A stretch of 20,096 bases of DNA from contig JAJYGJ010000107.1 of assembly GCA_021790695.1 (NCBI GenBank), positions 1-20,096 on the forward strand, given 5' to 3'. Below are positions 6,148-13,804 of the stretch, piece by piece; position 1 is the stretch's first letter; the number at the start of each line of letters is the position of its first letter. Origin of the DNA: Nitrospirota bacterium (lineage in GTDB: Bacteria > Nitrospirota > Thermodesulfovibrionia > Thermodesulfovibrionales > JdFR-88). A model generated the notes under the pieces. That model did no database searches. It was not told the DNA's origin and was given only the letters and a program-made list of their open reading frames with translations. Position numbers and translations under genes: made by a program.

Positions 6148-7277
6148 AGCAGTTGAAAGAGCTAGAAGAGCTCGAGGCCGCCGGTCCGGCGGCCAAATAT
6201 GATTTCTTTGTCCAGTGGCATCTGACCGAAAGGTGCAATCTCAGGTGCAGGCACTGCTACCAGGCCGACCGGAAAGAGACGCCTGCCGGGGTGGACCTTT
6301 CGCTGAAGGAGATAGGCCGCGTTATCGCCGAAATCTCGGATACCCTGGGGAGCTGGGCGAAAAACTACCAGATGGATTTTTCGCCCAGCTTCAATATTAC
6401 GGGCGGCGAGCCGCTCCTGAGGGCCGACTTGTTCGACATCATCTCCGAGGCCAGGGCTCAGGGGTTTGATGTGTTTGTGCTTACAAACGGGACGATCATA
6501 AACAGGCAAAGGGCCAGGGCATTGGTCAATGCCGGGGTCAGGGCAGTGCAGGTAAGCGTTGAGGGGCCAGAGGAAGTCCATGACTCCATCCGGGGCAGGG
6601 GCAGTTTCAGCCAGGCGATGTGGGGGGTAAAAAACCTTCTGGGCGCCGGCCTGACCGTTACCCTGAACTCCACCCTCTCCAGCCTCAATGCCGGGCGGAT
6701 GCCCGAGATGGTCTCGCTTGCGCTTGGCATGGGCGTCCAGAGACTCGGGTTTTCAAGGCTCGTCCCCTATGGACGCGGTTCCGGCCTCATCCGGGAGATG
6801 CTGCCCTCCGGGCAGGTAAAAAAGCTCTATGAGACCCTCCTCTCCCTGGAGATAGACGGGCTGGAGATTGTGACCGGAGACCCAGTGGCCTCTCAGATGA
6901 GCATCAAAAACCATCCGGACGCCGGCTGCACCGCGGCCGGGGGCTGCGCGGCGGGGATATCCGGATTCACGATCCTTGCCGACGGGGCCATTACACCCTG
7001 CAGGAGGCTTCCTTTGCCCCTGGGCAATATCAGGACGGATTCCATCAGACAGGTATGGGCGACCTCGACGGTGCTGGGGGCCCTCCGCGACAAGAGCCGT
7101 TACGGCGGGAGATGCGGGACATGCCGCAGATGGGCCACCTGCCGGGGCTGCCGCGCAATCGCCTATGCATACTCCATGTCCAGGGGAGAGGCCGATTTCC
7201 TCTCCGAGGACCCGCAATGCTTTATTGAACAAGATGAAGAAACTGAAACGGCGAAATTCCTTCCCTCCCTGAAATAG
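6135..7277 (+). CDS. Radical SAM/SPASM domain protein, 380 aa, substrate unknown
   Basis: The radical SAM cluster motif is CNLRCRHC (Cys34, Cys38, Cys41), followed by ITGGEPLL (GGEP 90-93) and TNGTII. The C-terminal third has a full SPASM cysteine set: GC and GGC around 265-270, TPC near 285, then C327, C330, C336, C339 and C362 (CGTC, CRGC, QCF). SPASM domains bind extra 4Fe-4S clusters and are typical of peptide- or protein-modifying enzymes (PqqE, anSME, AlbA) and some haem enzymes (NirJ, AhbC/D). The overlapping 36-residue ORF favours a peptide substrate, but this is inference. The start is either ATG 6135 or ATG 6144 (ATGA overlap with the peptide stop). Both give the same core, which begins YDFFVQWHLTERC. 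Confidence 0.85.
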   Translation: MPQMKQLKELEELEAAGPAAKYDFFVQWHLTERCNLRCRHCYQADRKETPAGVDLSLKEIGRVIAEISDTLGSWAKNYQMDFSPSFNITGGEPLLRADLFDIISEARAQGFDVFVLTNGTIINRQRARALVNAGVRAVQVSVEGPEEVHDSIRGRGSFSQAMWGVKNLLGAGLTVTLNSTLSSLNAGRMPEMVSLALGMGVQRLGFSRLVPYGRGSGLIREMLPSGQVKKLYETLLSLEIDGLEIVTGDPVASQMSIKNHPDAGCTAAGGCAAGISGFTILADGAITPCRRLPLPLGNIRTDSIRQVWATSTVLGALRDKSRYGGRCGTCRRWATCRGCRAIAYAYSMSRGEADFLSEDPQCFIEQDEETETAKFLPSLK

Positions 7278-7308
7278 TTTTTTGGACGCCAGCCTATTTG
7301 ATTTATCA

Positions 7309-7352
7309 TCCATACCCGTTTGTTTTATAATCCATGCCCGTTTGTTTTATAA
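7309..7352. repeat. 22-bp tandem duplication upstream of mqnE
   Basis: Two adjacent 22-bp units (7309-7330 and 7331-7352) differ at one base (A7314 versus G7336), and a partial third copy (TCTATG) leads into the start codon. Each unit has CCCGTTTGTTTTATAA, and the T that follows completes a perfect TATAAT at 7326-7331 and at 7348-7353. The unit length is two helical turns, so both boxes face the same side of the DNA. Confidence 0.9.
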
Positions 7353-7353
7353 T
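7348..7353 (+). promoter_or_regulatory. -10 box placed for a leaderless mqnE transcript
   Basis: TATAAT (7348-7353) ends 6 nt before the mqnE ATG at 7360, so transcription would begin at or next to the A of the start codon. No Shine-Dalgarno lies upstream. The second box (7326-7331) would give a leader of roughly 22 nt. No good -35 is visible for either box. Confidence 0.5.
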
Positions 7354-7359
7354 CTATGA

Positions 7360-8412
7360 ATGTCCGGCGGCCTTGCCGATAAGATAGCCTCTGGGGGGCG
7401 GATCACTCCCGCCCAGGCCCTGAAACTCTTCAAGTCCGATGATATCTTCACCCTGGGCGAGCTTGCCTCCATAACGGCGAAGAAGAAAAACGGCAATAAG
7501 GTTTTTTACATAAGAAACATACACATCAATCCCACCAACATTTGCGTAAACAGGTGCAGGTTTTGCGCCTTCAGCCGCTCCAGGGGCGAGGCCGGAGCTT
7601 ATGAGCTGACGATCGGGCAGATCATCTCCAAGCTGAAAAAGGTGCGTCTTTTTGACGAGGTGCACATCGTGGGCGGCCTTCATCCGGACTGGCCCTTCGA
7701 ACATTATCTGGAGATGCTCGCGGCGATAAAGAAGGCCTTCCCGCGGACGGGCATAAAGGCCTTTACCGCGGTCGAGGTGGATTACATGCGTAAAAAAAGC
7801 GGGTTTCCGCTGGATAAAATCCTTCAAATGCTGAAGGACAGCGGGTTGGACGTGATGCCCGGCGGAGGGGCGGAGATATTCGACCCCGCCGTCAGGGGGG
7901 CGCTTTGTCCCGAAAAGATGGGCGGCGGGGACTGGCTTAAAGTCATGAGGGCGGCCCACAACGCAGGCATCAGGACCAATGCCACGATGCTTTACGGGCA
8001 TATCGAAAACTACGGGCACAGGGTGGCCCATCTCGAAAAACTCCGGCGGCTCCAGGACGAAACAGGCGGGTTCCAGGCGTTCATCCCCCTGCCCCATCAG
8101 CCCGGCAATGAGATCGGCGGCCGTCCTTCAAGCGGGCTTGAGGACTTAAAATGCATAGCCGTTAGCAGGATATTTCTGGACAACTTTGACCACGTCAAGG
8201 CCTACTGGGTGATGCTGGGGGAAAAACTCTCGCAGGTGGCCCTCCGGTTCGGGGCCGACGACCTCGAAGGCACGGTCATAGAGGAAAAGATAGCCCACTC
8301 CGCGGGGGCCCGCACAAGGCCCGGCCTGGCAGAAGAGGAGATAAGGCTTATGATTGAGAAGGCGGGCAAGAGACCTGTCCGCAGAGATTTCAAATACAGG
8401 AGACTCCGCTAG
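7360..8412 (+). CDS. mqnE: Aminodeoxyfutalosine synthase MqnE, 350 aa
   Basis: MqnE is a radical SAM enzyme of the futalosine route to menaquinone. It joins 3-[(1-carboxyvinyl)oxy]benzoate with SAM to give aminodeoxyfutalosine. The cluster motif CVNRCRFC is at Cys62, Cys66, Cys69, in the family context INPTNICVNRCRFCAF. Features that separate it from MqnC are VGGLHPDWPFEHYLEML, KAFTAVEVDY, TNATMLYGHIE, KAYWVMLGEKLSQVALRFGADDLEGTVIEEKI and a closing RRDFKYR. Length is normal. The ATG at 7360 is preceded by a tandem-repeat promoter and no RBS; an out-of-frame ATG lies at 7356. mqnC follows two bases after the stop. The pair indicates menaquinone-based respiration. Confidence 0.93.
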   Translation: MSGGLADKIASGGRITPAQALKLFKSDDIFTLGELASITAKKKNGNKVFYIRNIHINPTNICVNRCRFCAFSRSRGEAGAYELTIGQIISKLKKVRLFDEVHIVGGLHPDWPFEHYLEMLAAIKKAFPRTGIKAFTAVEVDYMRKKSGFPLDKILQMLKDSGLDVMPGGGAEIFDPAVRGALCPEKMGGGDWLKVMRAAHNAGIRTNATMLYGHIENYGHRVAHLEKLRRLQDETGGFQAFIPLPHQPGNEIGGRPSSGLEDLKCIAVSRIFLDNFDHVKAYWVMLGEKLSQVALRFGADDLEGTVIEEKIAHSAGARTRPGLAEEEIRLMIEKAGKRPVRRDFKYRRLR

Positions 8413-8414
8413 GT

Positions 8415-9461
8415 ATGCGTATCGGTGGAAAAGAGGCGCTGCGGCTGCTTAAAGATAAAAAAGGGGACCTCCTTGAGCTTGGCCGCATGGCGGACTCCAG
8501 ACGCAAGGCCCTCCACCCGGAAGGCGACGTGACCTTCGTTGTCGACCGGAACATAAATTATACGAACATCTGCCTGAACCGTTGCAGCTTTTGCGCCTTC
8601 TGGAGGCGCGAAGACGCAAAGGACGCATATGTGCTTGGCCGCGAGGAGCTTTTCAGGAAGATCGACGAGACCCTGGAGCTTGGCGGCACGCAGATACTGC
8701 TGCAGGGCGGGCTGAACCCGGCGCTCGGACTCGAATACCACATCGGGATGCTGAGCGATATCAAGCGAAACTATCCGGCCATAAATATCCACGGGTATTC
8801 GCCGCCGGAGATAGCATATTTCGCGGAGCGTTCGTCGCTTACGCTGAGGGAGACACTCTCGATTTTAAAAGACGCGGGGCTGGACTCCGTCCCTGGGGGC
8901 GGCGCTGAAATCCTTTCCGACAGGGTGAGGGAGGCGATCAGCCCGAAGAAAATAAAATCCGGCCGGTGGCTCTCCGTCATGCGCGAGGCCCACAGGCTCG
9001 GCATGAAGACGACGGCCACGATGATGTTCGGTTCGGTCGAGACCCCGGAGGACATCGTCGGGCACCTGGATGCGGTCCGCGCCCTTCAGGACGAGACGGG
9101 CGGGTTTACCGCCTTCATCCCGTGGAGCTTCCAGTCCGGCAATACCGCCTTAAAAAAGCAGATGAAATGCGGGCAGGCGACGGCGGTCGAATATCTCAGG
9201 GTCCTGGCCGTCTCCAGGGTCTATCTGGACAACGTGCCCAACATACAGGCCTCATGGGTCACACAGGGGCTGAAAATGGCGCAGGTGGCCCTCCGGTTCG
9301 GCGCGAATGATTTCGGCTCCACGATGATAGAGGAAAACGTGGTCGCCTCGGCCGGGGTCAGTTACCAGGTATCGAAGGATGATATCATTGCCGCCATCGC
9401 CGCTGCCGGTTTCAGGCCCGCCCAGCGTGACACCCGGTATAATATAATCAGGTATTTTTAA
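8415..9461 (+). CDS. mqnC: Cyclic dehypoxanthinyl futalosine synthase MqnC, 348 aa
   Basis: MqnC is the radical SAM cyclase that converts dehypoxanthine futalosine to its cyclic form in the futalosine menaquinone pathway. The cluster motif CLNRCSFC is at Cys53, Cys57, Cys60, in NINYTNICLNRCSFCAFWR. Family hallmarks include GGTQILLQGGLNP, the GYSPPEI loop, LPGGGAEIL-like VPGGGAEIL, TTATMMFGSVE, AFIPWSFQSGNT, IQASWVTQG, LRFGANDFGSTMIEENVV and a closing PAQRDTRY. It starts two bases after the mqnE stop, with AGGAGA (8398-8403) 11 nt upstream inside mqnE, so the two are one operon. MqnA, MqnB and later enzymes are not in the window. Confidence 0.95.
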   Translation: MRIGGKEALRLLKDKKGDLLELGRMADSRRKALHPEGDVTFVVDRNINYTNICLNRCSFCAFWRREDAKDAYVLGREELFRKIDETLELGGTQILLQGGLNPALGLEYHIGMLSDIKRNYPAINIHGYSPPEIAYFAERSSLTLRETLSILKDAGLDSVPGGGAEILSDRVREAISPKKIKSGRWLSVMREAHRLGMKTTATMMFGSVETPEDIVGHLDAVRALQDETGGFTAFIPWSFQSGNTALKKQMKCGQATAVEYLRVLAVSRVYLDNVPNIQASWVTQGLKMAQVALRFGANDFGSTMIEENVVASAGVSYQVSKDDIIAAIAAAGFRPAQRDTRYNIIRYF

Positions 9462-9470
9462 ATATCTTTT

Positions 9471-9596
9471 AGTGAAATTCCCTCCCGGAGGGGAGGGGAT
9501 TAGGGGAGGATGACATAAACACCCTCTCCCAAACCCTCTCCCTTTTAAGGGAGAGGGTTTCACCAAAAGCGGGATATGCGAAAAGGGGGTTTCACT
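9471..9596. repeat. Dispersed palindromic repeat, copy A (module 1 then module 2)
   Basis: Module 1 (9480-9507) is a 28-bp CCCTCCCGGAGG/GGAGGGGATTAGGGGA sequence. Module 2 (9516-9560) has a perfect 12-bp stem: AAACCCTCTCCC (9531-9542) with GGGAGAGGGTTT (9549-9560). Both recur at 16077-16186 in the opposite order. The unit here is bounded by AGTGAAA (9471-9477) and TTTCACT (9590-9596), a possible short terminal inverted repeat. Copy B lacks these ends, so a MITE interpretation is weak. The right end supplies GGGGG just before the next gene's ATG. Confidence 0.75.
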
Positions 9597-9600
9597 TTAA

Positions 9601-10557
9601 ATGGAACAGGAGCAGGAACTCTGGGACGTGATCATAATCGGTGGGGGACCGGCGGGGCTAACGGCGGCCCAATATACGGCGAGGGCGGGTCTCCGCGCGG
9701 TCGTCATAGATAAATCCCCTACGGCGGGCGCGCTGGGCTTTGCAAGCAGGATTGAAAACTATCCCGGCATGGAAGCGCCGCTTTCCGGCAAGGAGCTTCT
9801 CGATATATTCAGGAGGCAGGCCATAAATTTCGGGGCGAAGTATGTTGAGGCGCAGGTCGTGGGTGTTAACCTGTCGGGCAACGTAAAGGAGGTCTTCACG
9901 ATGGGGGGCGCCTACAGCGGGAAGGCCGTCATAGTGGCCACGGGCTCGATGGGCAGAAAGCCCACCATCAAGGGCGAGGCCGAATTTTTGGGCAAAGGCG
10001 TGAGCTACTGCGCCGTCTGCGACGCGGCCTTTTTCAAGGGCAGGACGGTATGCGTGATCGGGGGCTCGGAAGAGGCGCTGAAGGAGGCGGGGCACCTGCT
10101 TCGAAACTGCAAGGAGGTCTATCTCATAAGCCCGTTGAAGAAACTGGCTATCGGGCCGGACCACCCGGTGCTGAAGAGCCCGAACCTGAAACTTATGGAG
10201 GGCGCGACTGTCACCGCCATCCTGGGCGGGGAGGTCGTGGAGCGGATAAGGATCGTCGATTCCGAGAAACGCGAGGGCGAGATCGAGCTGTCGGGCGTTT
10301 TTGTCTACCTGCACGGCAGCAAGCCGCTGATAGATTTCCTCACCGAGGCCGTGGAGCTGTCGGACAGCGACTGCATCGTCACCAACCGGATGATGGAGAC
10401 ATCGATCCCGGGGGTCTTCTCCGCCGGGGACGTCACCTGTGTGGAGGTGCGGCAGGTAGTCGTTGCCGCGGCAAACGGCGCCGTCGCGGCCCTTTCGGCC
10501 GAAAAATTCATAACCCACAAGAAACGCAGGAAGTACGACTGGGGCAAGGTGGGCTGA
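9601..10557 (+). CDS. Thioredoxin reductase-like FAD oxidoreductase with altered NAD(P) site, 318 aa
   Basis: The FAD-binding GGGPAG is at 14-19, IVATGS at 111-116, the redox-active CAVCD at 137-141 (Cys137, Cys140) and the C-terminal FAD motif GVFSAGDV at 271-278. Length matches low-Mr thioredoxin reductases. The second nucleotide motif reads VIGGSEEAL (152-160) instead of VIGGGxSAxEE. The NADPH phosphate-binding HRRxxxR segment is replaced by LISPLKKLAIG (175-185). It may therefore use NADH, ferredoxin or another donor, as known for ferredoxin-dependent flavin thioredoxin reductases that lack this motif. The start ATG directly follows repeat copy A, and GGGGG (9585-9589), 11 nt upstream, is the only RBS candidate. 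It is convergent with larB, 8 bases away. Confidence 0.85.
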   Translation: MEQEQELWDVIIIGGGPAGLTAAQYTARAGLRAVVIDKSPTAGALGFASRIENYPGMEAPLSGKELLDIFRRQAINFGAKYVEAQVVGVNLSGNVKEVFTMGGAYSGKAVIVATGSMGRKPTIKGEAEFLGKGVSYCAVCDAAFFKGRTVCVIGGSEEALKEAGHLLRNCKEVYLISPLKKLAIGPDHPVLKSPNLKLMEGATVTAILGGEVVERIRIVDSEKREGEIELSGVFVYLHGSKPLIDFLTEAVELSDSDCIVTNRMMETSIPGVFSAGDVTCVEVRQVVVAAANGAVAALSAEKFITHKKRRKYDWGKVG

Positions 10558-10565
10558 TCCGGACC

Positions 10566-11324
10566 CTAGAGGGTATTTATCTTGTGGGCGAGGCAGCCCG
10601 CGCCAAACCCGTTGTCTATGTTCATCACGGCGATGCCGGGCACGCAGGAGTTCAGCATCGCAAGCAGCGCCGCGAGTCCGCCCAGGCTCGCCCCGTAGCC
10701 GGTTGAGGTGGGCACCGCGATTACCGGCTTGTCCGTAAGCCCGCCGACCACCGACGGCAGCGCCCCTTCCATCCCGGCAACTACTATCAGGCACCTGGCC
10801 TTTTCGATGATTTTCATATTGCCCAGGAGCCGGTGCAGACCGGCGACCCCCACGTCGTAAAGCGTTTCGGCCCTGCTGCCGAGGAAAGAGGCGGTCAGCG
10901 CGGCCTCCTCGGCGACGGGGATGTCCGATGTCCCGGCGGAGATGACGACCACCCTGCCCTTTTTACGCCCCAGCCCCCCCGACGTTATTATGCCCGAGCG
11001 TTCGTGGAAGAGGGCCCCGCCGACGCCCAGCTTTTCATGAATCTCGCGGGACGCCTTCGTGATGAGAAACCGCCCGGAGCGCCTGTGCATCGCATGCGCC
11101 ACTTTGATGATGTCTTCCGAGCGTTTTCCTTTTGCCAGGATGACCTCGGGCACGCCCTGGATGCCGTCCCGGTTATGGTCCACCTTCGCCATCTCCATAT
11201 CTTCATAGAGGTGATGTTTCAGGCGGTCGAATATTTCAGGGGCCCCTATTTCGCCCCTGGTGAGCATCCCAAGAAGTTTTAGCTCTTTCAGGCGGGGACG
11301 TTTGGTCCTAGCAGGTGAACTCAT
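10566..11324 (-). CDS. larB: Nickel-pincer cofactor biosynthesis protein LarB, 252 aa
   Basis: LarB carboxylates and hydrolyses nicotinic acid adenine dinucleotide to pyridinium-3,5-biscarboxylic acid mononucleotide, the first step to the nickel-pincer nucleotide of lactate racemase-type enzymes. Visible signatures: KVDHNRDGIQGVPEVILAKGK (47-67, in part), the AIR-carboxylase-like core VVISAGTSDIPVAEEA (126-141), DVGVAGLHRLL (157-167), VVAGMEGALPSVVGGL (181-196), VPTSTGYGASLGGLAALLAMLNSC (204-227, in part) and NIDNGFGAG (235-243). The start ATG (11324) overlaps the end of gpsA by 17 bases with no clear RBS; Met20 is a possible later start. LarC, LarE and a Ni-dependent epimerase are not in the window. 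Confidence 0.92.
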   Translation of the reverse strand: MSSPARTKRPRLKELKLLGMLTRGEIGAPEIFDRLKHHLYEDMEMAKVDHNRDGIQGVPEVILAKGKRSEDIIKVAHAMHRRSGRFLITKASREIHEKLGVGGALFHERSGIITSGGLGRKKGRVVVISAGTSDIPVAEEAALTASFLGSRAETLYDVGVAGLHRLLGNMKIIEKARCLIVVAGMEGALPSVVGGLTDKPVIAVPTSTGYGASLGGLAALLAMLNSCVPGIAVMNIDNGFGAGCLAHKINTL

Positions 11325-12303
11325 TTTTAAGCGAGCGGCCCATGAGCTCCTGCACGGCCTTCATCGGCGATTTGCCTTCAAAGATTACCTTGTATACCTG
11401 CTCCGCAATCGGCATCTCTACCCCATGCCGCGCCGCCAGCTCCACGACCGATTTTGAAGTCTGGACCCCCTCGGCGACCGTCCTTCTGGTTGCCATTATC
11501 TGCCGGGCGGTGAGCCCGCGGGCCAATTCCTTCCCGAAGGTATAATTCCTCGATAGGTCGGCCGTGCAGGTGAGCACAAGGTCTCCTATGCCGCTTAATC
11601 CGGAGAACGTCTGTTCCATCGCCCCCATGGCGGTCCCCAGCCGCCTCATCTCTGCAAGCCCCCTTGTGATCAGCGCCGCGCGGGCATTGCCGCCCAGCTC
11701 CAGGCCGTCCGAGATGCCCGACGCTATGGCCACCACGTTCTTAAGCGCCCCGCCCAGTTCAACGCCCGTTATGTCCTCATGGGTATAGACCCGGAAGAAA
11801 CCCGTGTTCAGCAGCTCCTGCAGCCGCCGGGCCTCGGCCTCCTGCCTTGCCGCAAGGGTCACGGCGGTCGGCTTTCTCTGGATGACCTCCTTGGCGAAGC
11901 TGGGCCCCGAGAGCACCGCGGCGCGCCTGCCCGTAAGCTCTTCCAGTATTTGCGAGGGCCTCTTCAGCGTGCCGTTTTCAATGCCCTTCGACGCGCTAAG
12001 AAGGCAGGCATCGTCCCCGATTGCGCGGACTGCCCGGCTGAATATCCCCCTTATGTGCTGTGTTGGCACTACGCTTATGACGCAGCTTGCACCGTCCAGG
12101 ACCTCTTTCAGGTCCGAGGATATCCTTATGTTTTCAGGCAGCCTTGTATCAGGCAGGTAGACGCTGTTTACCCTGGTGGTCTTCATCGCGCCGGCCAGGT
12201 CTTCCTCATGGACCCAGAGGGATACGTCAAGACTCTTCCCGGCGAGCAGGACGGCCAGGGTCGTCCCCCAGCTTCCGGCCCCTATGACGGCGTTACTGTC
12301 CAT
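11308..12303 (-). CDS. gpsA: Glycerol-3-phosphate dehydrogenase [NAD(P)+] GpsA, 331 aa
   Basis: GpsA reduces dihydroxyacetone phosphate to sn-glycerol 3-phosphate for phospholipid synthesis in the cytoplasm. Seen: the Rossmann motif GAGSWG (8-13), VPTQHIR (79-85), SASKGIE (103-109), LSGPSFAKEV (131-140), the catalytic Lys188 in ELGGALKNVVAIASG, and the substrate motif GGNARAALITRGL (204-216). Length fits the family. The frame opens at a TTG (12312), but the ATG at 12303 gives the canonical short N-terminus before the Rossmann strand. It overlaps the end of gltX by 11 bases, and larB overlaps its own end, so the three are one transcription unit. Confidence 0.95.
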   Translation of the reverse strand: MDSNAVIGAGSWGTTLAVLLAGKSLDVSLWVHEEDLAGAMKTTRVNSVYLPDTRLPENIRISSDLKEVLDGASCVISVVPTQHIRGIFSRAVRAIGDDACLLSASKGIENGTLKRPSQILEELTGRRAAVLSGPSFAKEVIQRKPTAVTLAARQEAEARRLQELLNTGFFRVYTHEDITGVELGGALKNVVAIASGISDGLELGGNARAALITRGLAEMRRLGTAMGAMEQTFSGLSGIGDLVLTCTADLSRNYTFGKELARGLTARQIMATRRTVAEGVQTSKSVVELAARHGVEMPIAEQVYKVIFEGKSPMKAVQELMGRSLKNEFTC

Positions 12304-13717
12304 AGCCCGCAAGCTTGATCGCTTTTTCCAGGCGTTTTAGTGTGCGCTCCCTGCCGACTATCTCAAGGACGTCGAAAATACCAGGGCTTACGGTGCCGCC
12401 GGTGACCGCGACCCTCACCGGCTGGGCCACCCTGGCCAGTTTTTGCCCGTGCCTCTCCACGACCTCGCGGAAGGCCTTTTCTATATTGTCATGCGTGAAC
12501 TCGGCTGTCCGCGCAAGGGCGTCCCTTATGTCCACAAGATAATCGAGGCTCTCCAGGTTCAGGAATTTAACTTTCGCCGCGGGGTCGATCTCCACAGTCT
12601 CGGAGAGGTAAAACCGCATCGCCTCGGCAAGCTGCAAAAGGGTCTTGGAGCGCTCCACGAGGCTCGCCACCGCCTTTTCGAACCACTGCCGGTTTATCCC
12701 CTCGGGCCCCTCCGGGCCGGCCGCTATGATACCCTTTTCAATCAGCAGGGGCATGACCATATCGGAGAGCTCTCCCGGCGTTGCCTTTCGCATGTACTCG
12801 CCGTTTAGCCAGAGGAGTTTTTCTGGGTTGAAGACGGCGGCGGATTTCCCGACGTGCTCAAGAGAAAAACATTTTACAAGCTCCTCGCGGGTAAAGACCT
12901 CCTGGTCGCCAAAGGACCACCCGAGCCTCGCAAGATAATTCACAAGGGCGTCGGGCAGGTAGCCCATCTCCTTGTATGCCATGACCGAGGTCGCCCCGTG
13001 CCTCTTCGAGAGCCTGGTCTTGTCGTGGCCCAGTATCATCGGCAAGTGGGCGAATTTCGGGACCTCGTACCCGAGGGCGTTATATATATGGACCTGTTTC
13101 GGCGTGTTATTGATGTGGTCGTCCCCGCGTATGACGTGGGTTATCTTCATATCGACATCGTCGACGACGACCACGAAGTTATAAGTGGGGGTGCCGTCGG
13201 AGCGCGCGATGATGAAATCATCAAGCTGGCTGTTTTCGAAGGAGATATGGCCGCGTATAAGATCGTTTACCACCGTCTGTCCCGTATCCGGCATCCTAAA
13301 CCTCACGGACGGCGTCCGGCCCGGCACAGGCGCTTTCAGGTCCCGGCAGCGGCCGTCGTACCTCGGGGGCCTGCCCTCTGCCAGCGCCCTCTGCCTGCGC
13401 TCTTCAAGCTCCTCCTGGGTGCAATAGCAGTAATAGGCTTTTTTCTCGGCAAGCAGTTTAGCGACGCACGCCTTATATATGTCAAACCTGTCGGTCTGCC
13501 GGAAGGGTCCCTCGTCCCAATCGAGTTTCAGCCACTCCATCCCTTTTATTATCGCCTCTATGTATTCCTCCGTGGAACGCTCCCTGTCCGTATCTTCAAT
13601 CCGGAGCACGAAAACGCCGCCCTTGTGCCTGGCGAAGAGCCAGTTGAAAAGCGCCGTCCTGGCGCCGCCGATATGAAGATGGCCGGTCGGGCTCGGGGCA
13701 AACCTCACTCTGACCAA
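12293..13717 (-). CDS. gltX: Glutamate--tRNA ligase GltX, 474 aa
   Basis: This is a class I aminoacyl-tRNA synthetase charging tRNA(Glu). The HIGH-type motif is in RFAPSPTGHLHIGGARTAL (HLHIG 13-17) and the KMSKS-type motif is KTRLSKRHG (233-241). Other marks are LRIEDTDRERS, the glutamate-pocket region GTPTYNFVVVVDDVDM, and VIRGDDHINNTPKQ. A zinc-site remnant is visible: Cys97-x-Cys99 and Cys124, but the expected His two residues later is Asp126. The start is TTG (13717); an in-frame TAG three codons upstream rules out an earlier one. AGGAGG (13737-13732) lies 13 nt before it, a long spacing. Whether it also charges tRNA(Gln) cannot be told from the sequence. Confidence 0.95.
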   Translation of the reverse strand: MVRVRFAPSPTGHLHIGGARTALFNWLFARHKGGVFVLRIEDTDRERSTEEYIEAIIKGMEWLKLDWDEGPFRQTDRFDIYKACVAKLLAEKKAYYCYCTQEELEERRQRALAEGRPPRYDGRCRDLKAPVPGRTPSVRFRMPDTGQTVVNDLIRGHISFENSQLDDFIIARSDGTPTYNFVVVVDDVDMKITHVIRGDDHINNTPKQVHIYNALGYEVPKFAHLPMILGHDKTRLSKRHGATSVMAYKEMGYLPDALVNYLARLGWSFGDQEVFTREELVKCFSLEHVGKSAAVFNPEKLLWLNGEYMRKATPGELSDMVMPLLIEKGIIAAGPEGPEGINRQWFEKAVASLVERSKTLLQLAEAMRFYLSETVEIDPAAKVKFLNLESLDYLVDIRDALARTAEFTHDNIEKAFREVVERHGQKLARVAQPVRVAVTGGTVSPGIFDVLEIVGRERTLKRLEKAIKLAGYGQ

Positions 13718-13774
13718 TTCGACCTAAAGACCTCCTGTTAGTTTTTTTAAAAAAATTCTTTCAGTTTTATTAGA

Positions 13775-13804
13775 AATATAGCAGAATTCCGCCAGGGCGT
13801 TCAA
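13775..13804 (-). promoter_or_regulatory. Candidate promoter for gltX-gpsA-larB
   Basis: Read on the minus strand, TTGAAC (13804-13799) is followed after 18 nt by TATATT (13780-13775), which is preceded by TGC, giving an extended -10. The -35 overlaps the tilS stop codon. The rest of the 83-base gap is AT-rich and includes a T7A7 run (13742-13755). It suggests gltX is separately transcribed from hisA-hisF-tilS. Confidence 0.5.

Noticed and set aside
9531..9560. Rho-independent terminator after mqnC
   Set aside because: The hairpin is strong, but only three T residues follow, and the same sequence recurs between hisA and hisF where termination would be harmful; treated as a repeat module.
9471..9596. 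Complete MITE with terminal inverted repeats
   Set aside because: AGTGAAA/TTTCACT ends are only 7 bases, no target duplication is visible, and copy B lacks them.
12854..13741. 295-residue plus-strand ORF antisense to gltX
   Set aside because: Mirror of the gltX coding sequence; the GltX motifs decide the strand.
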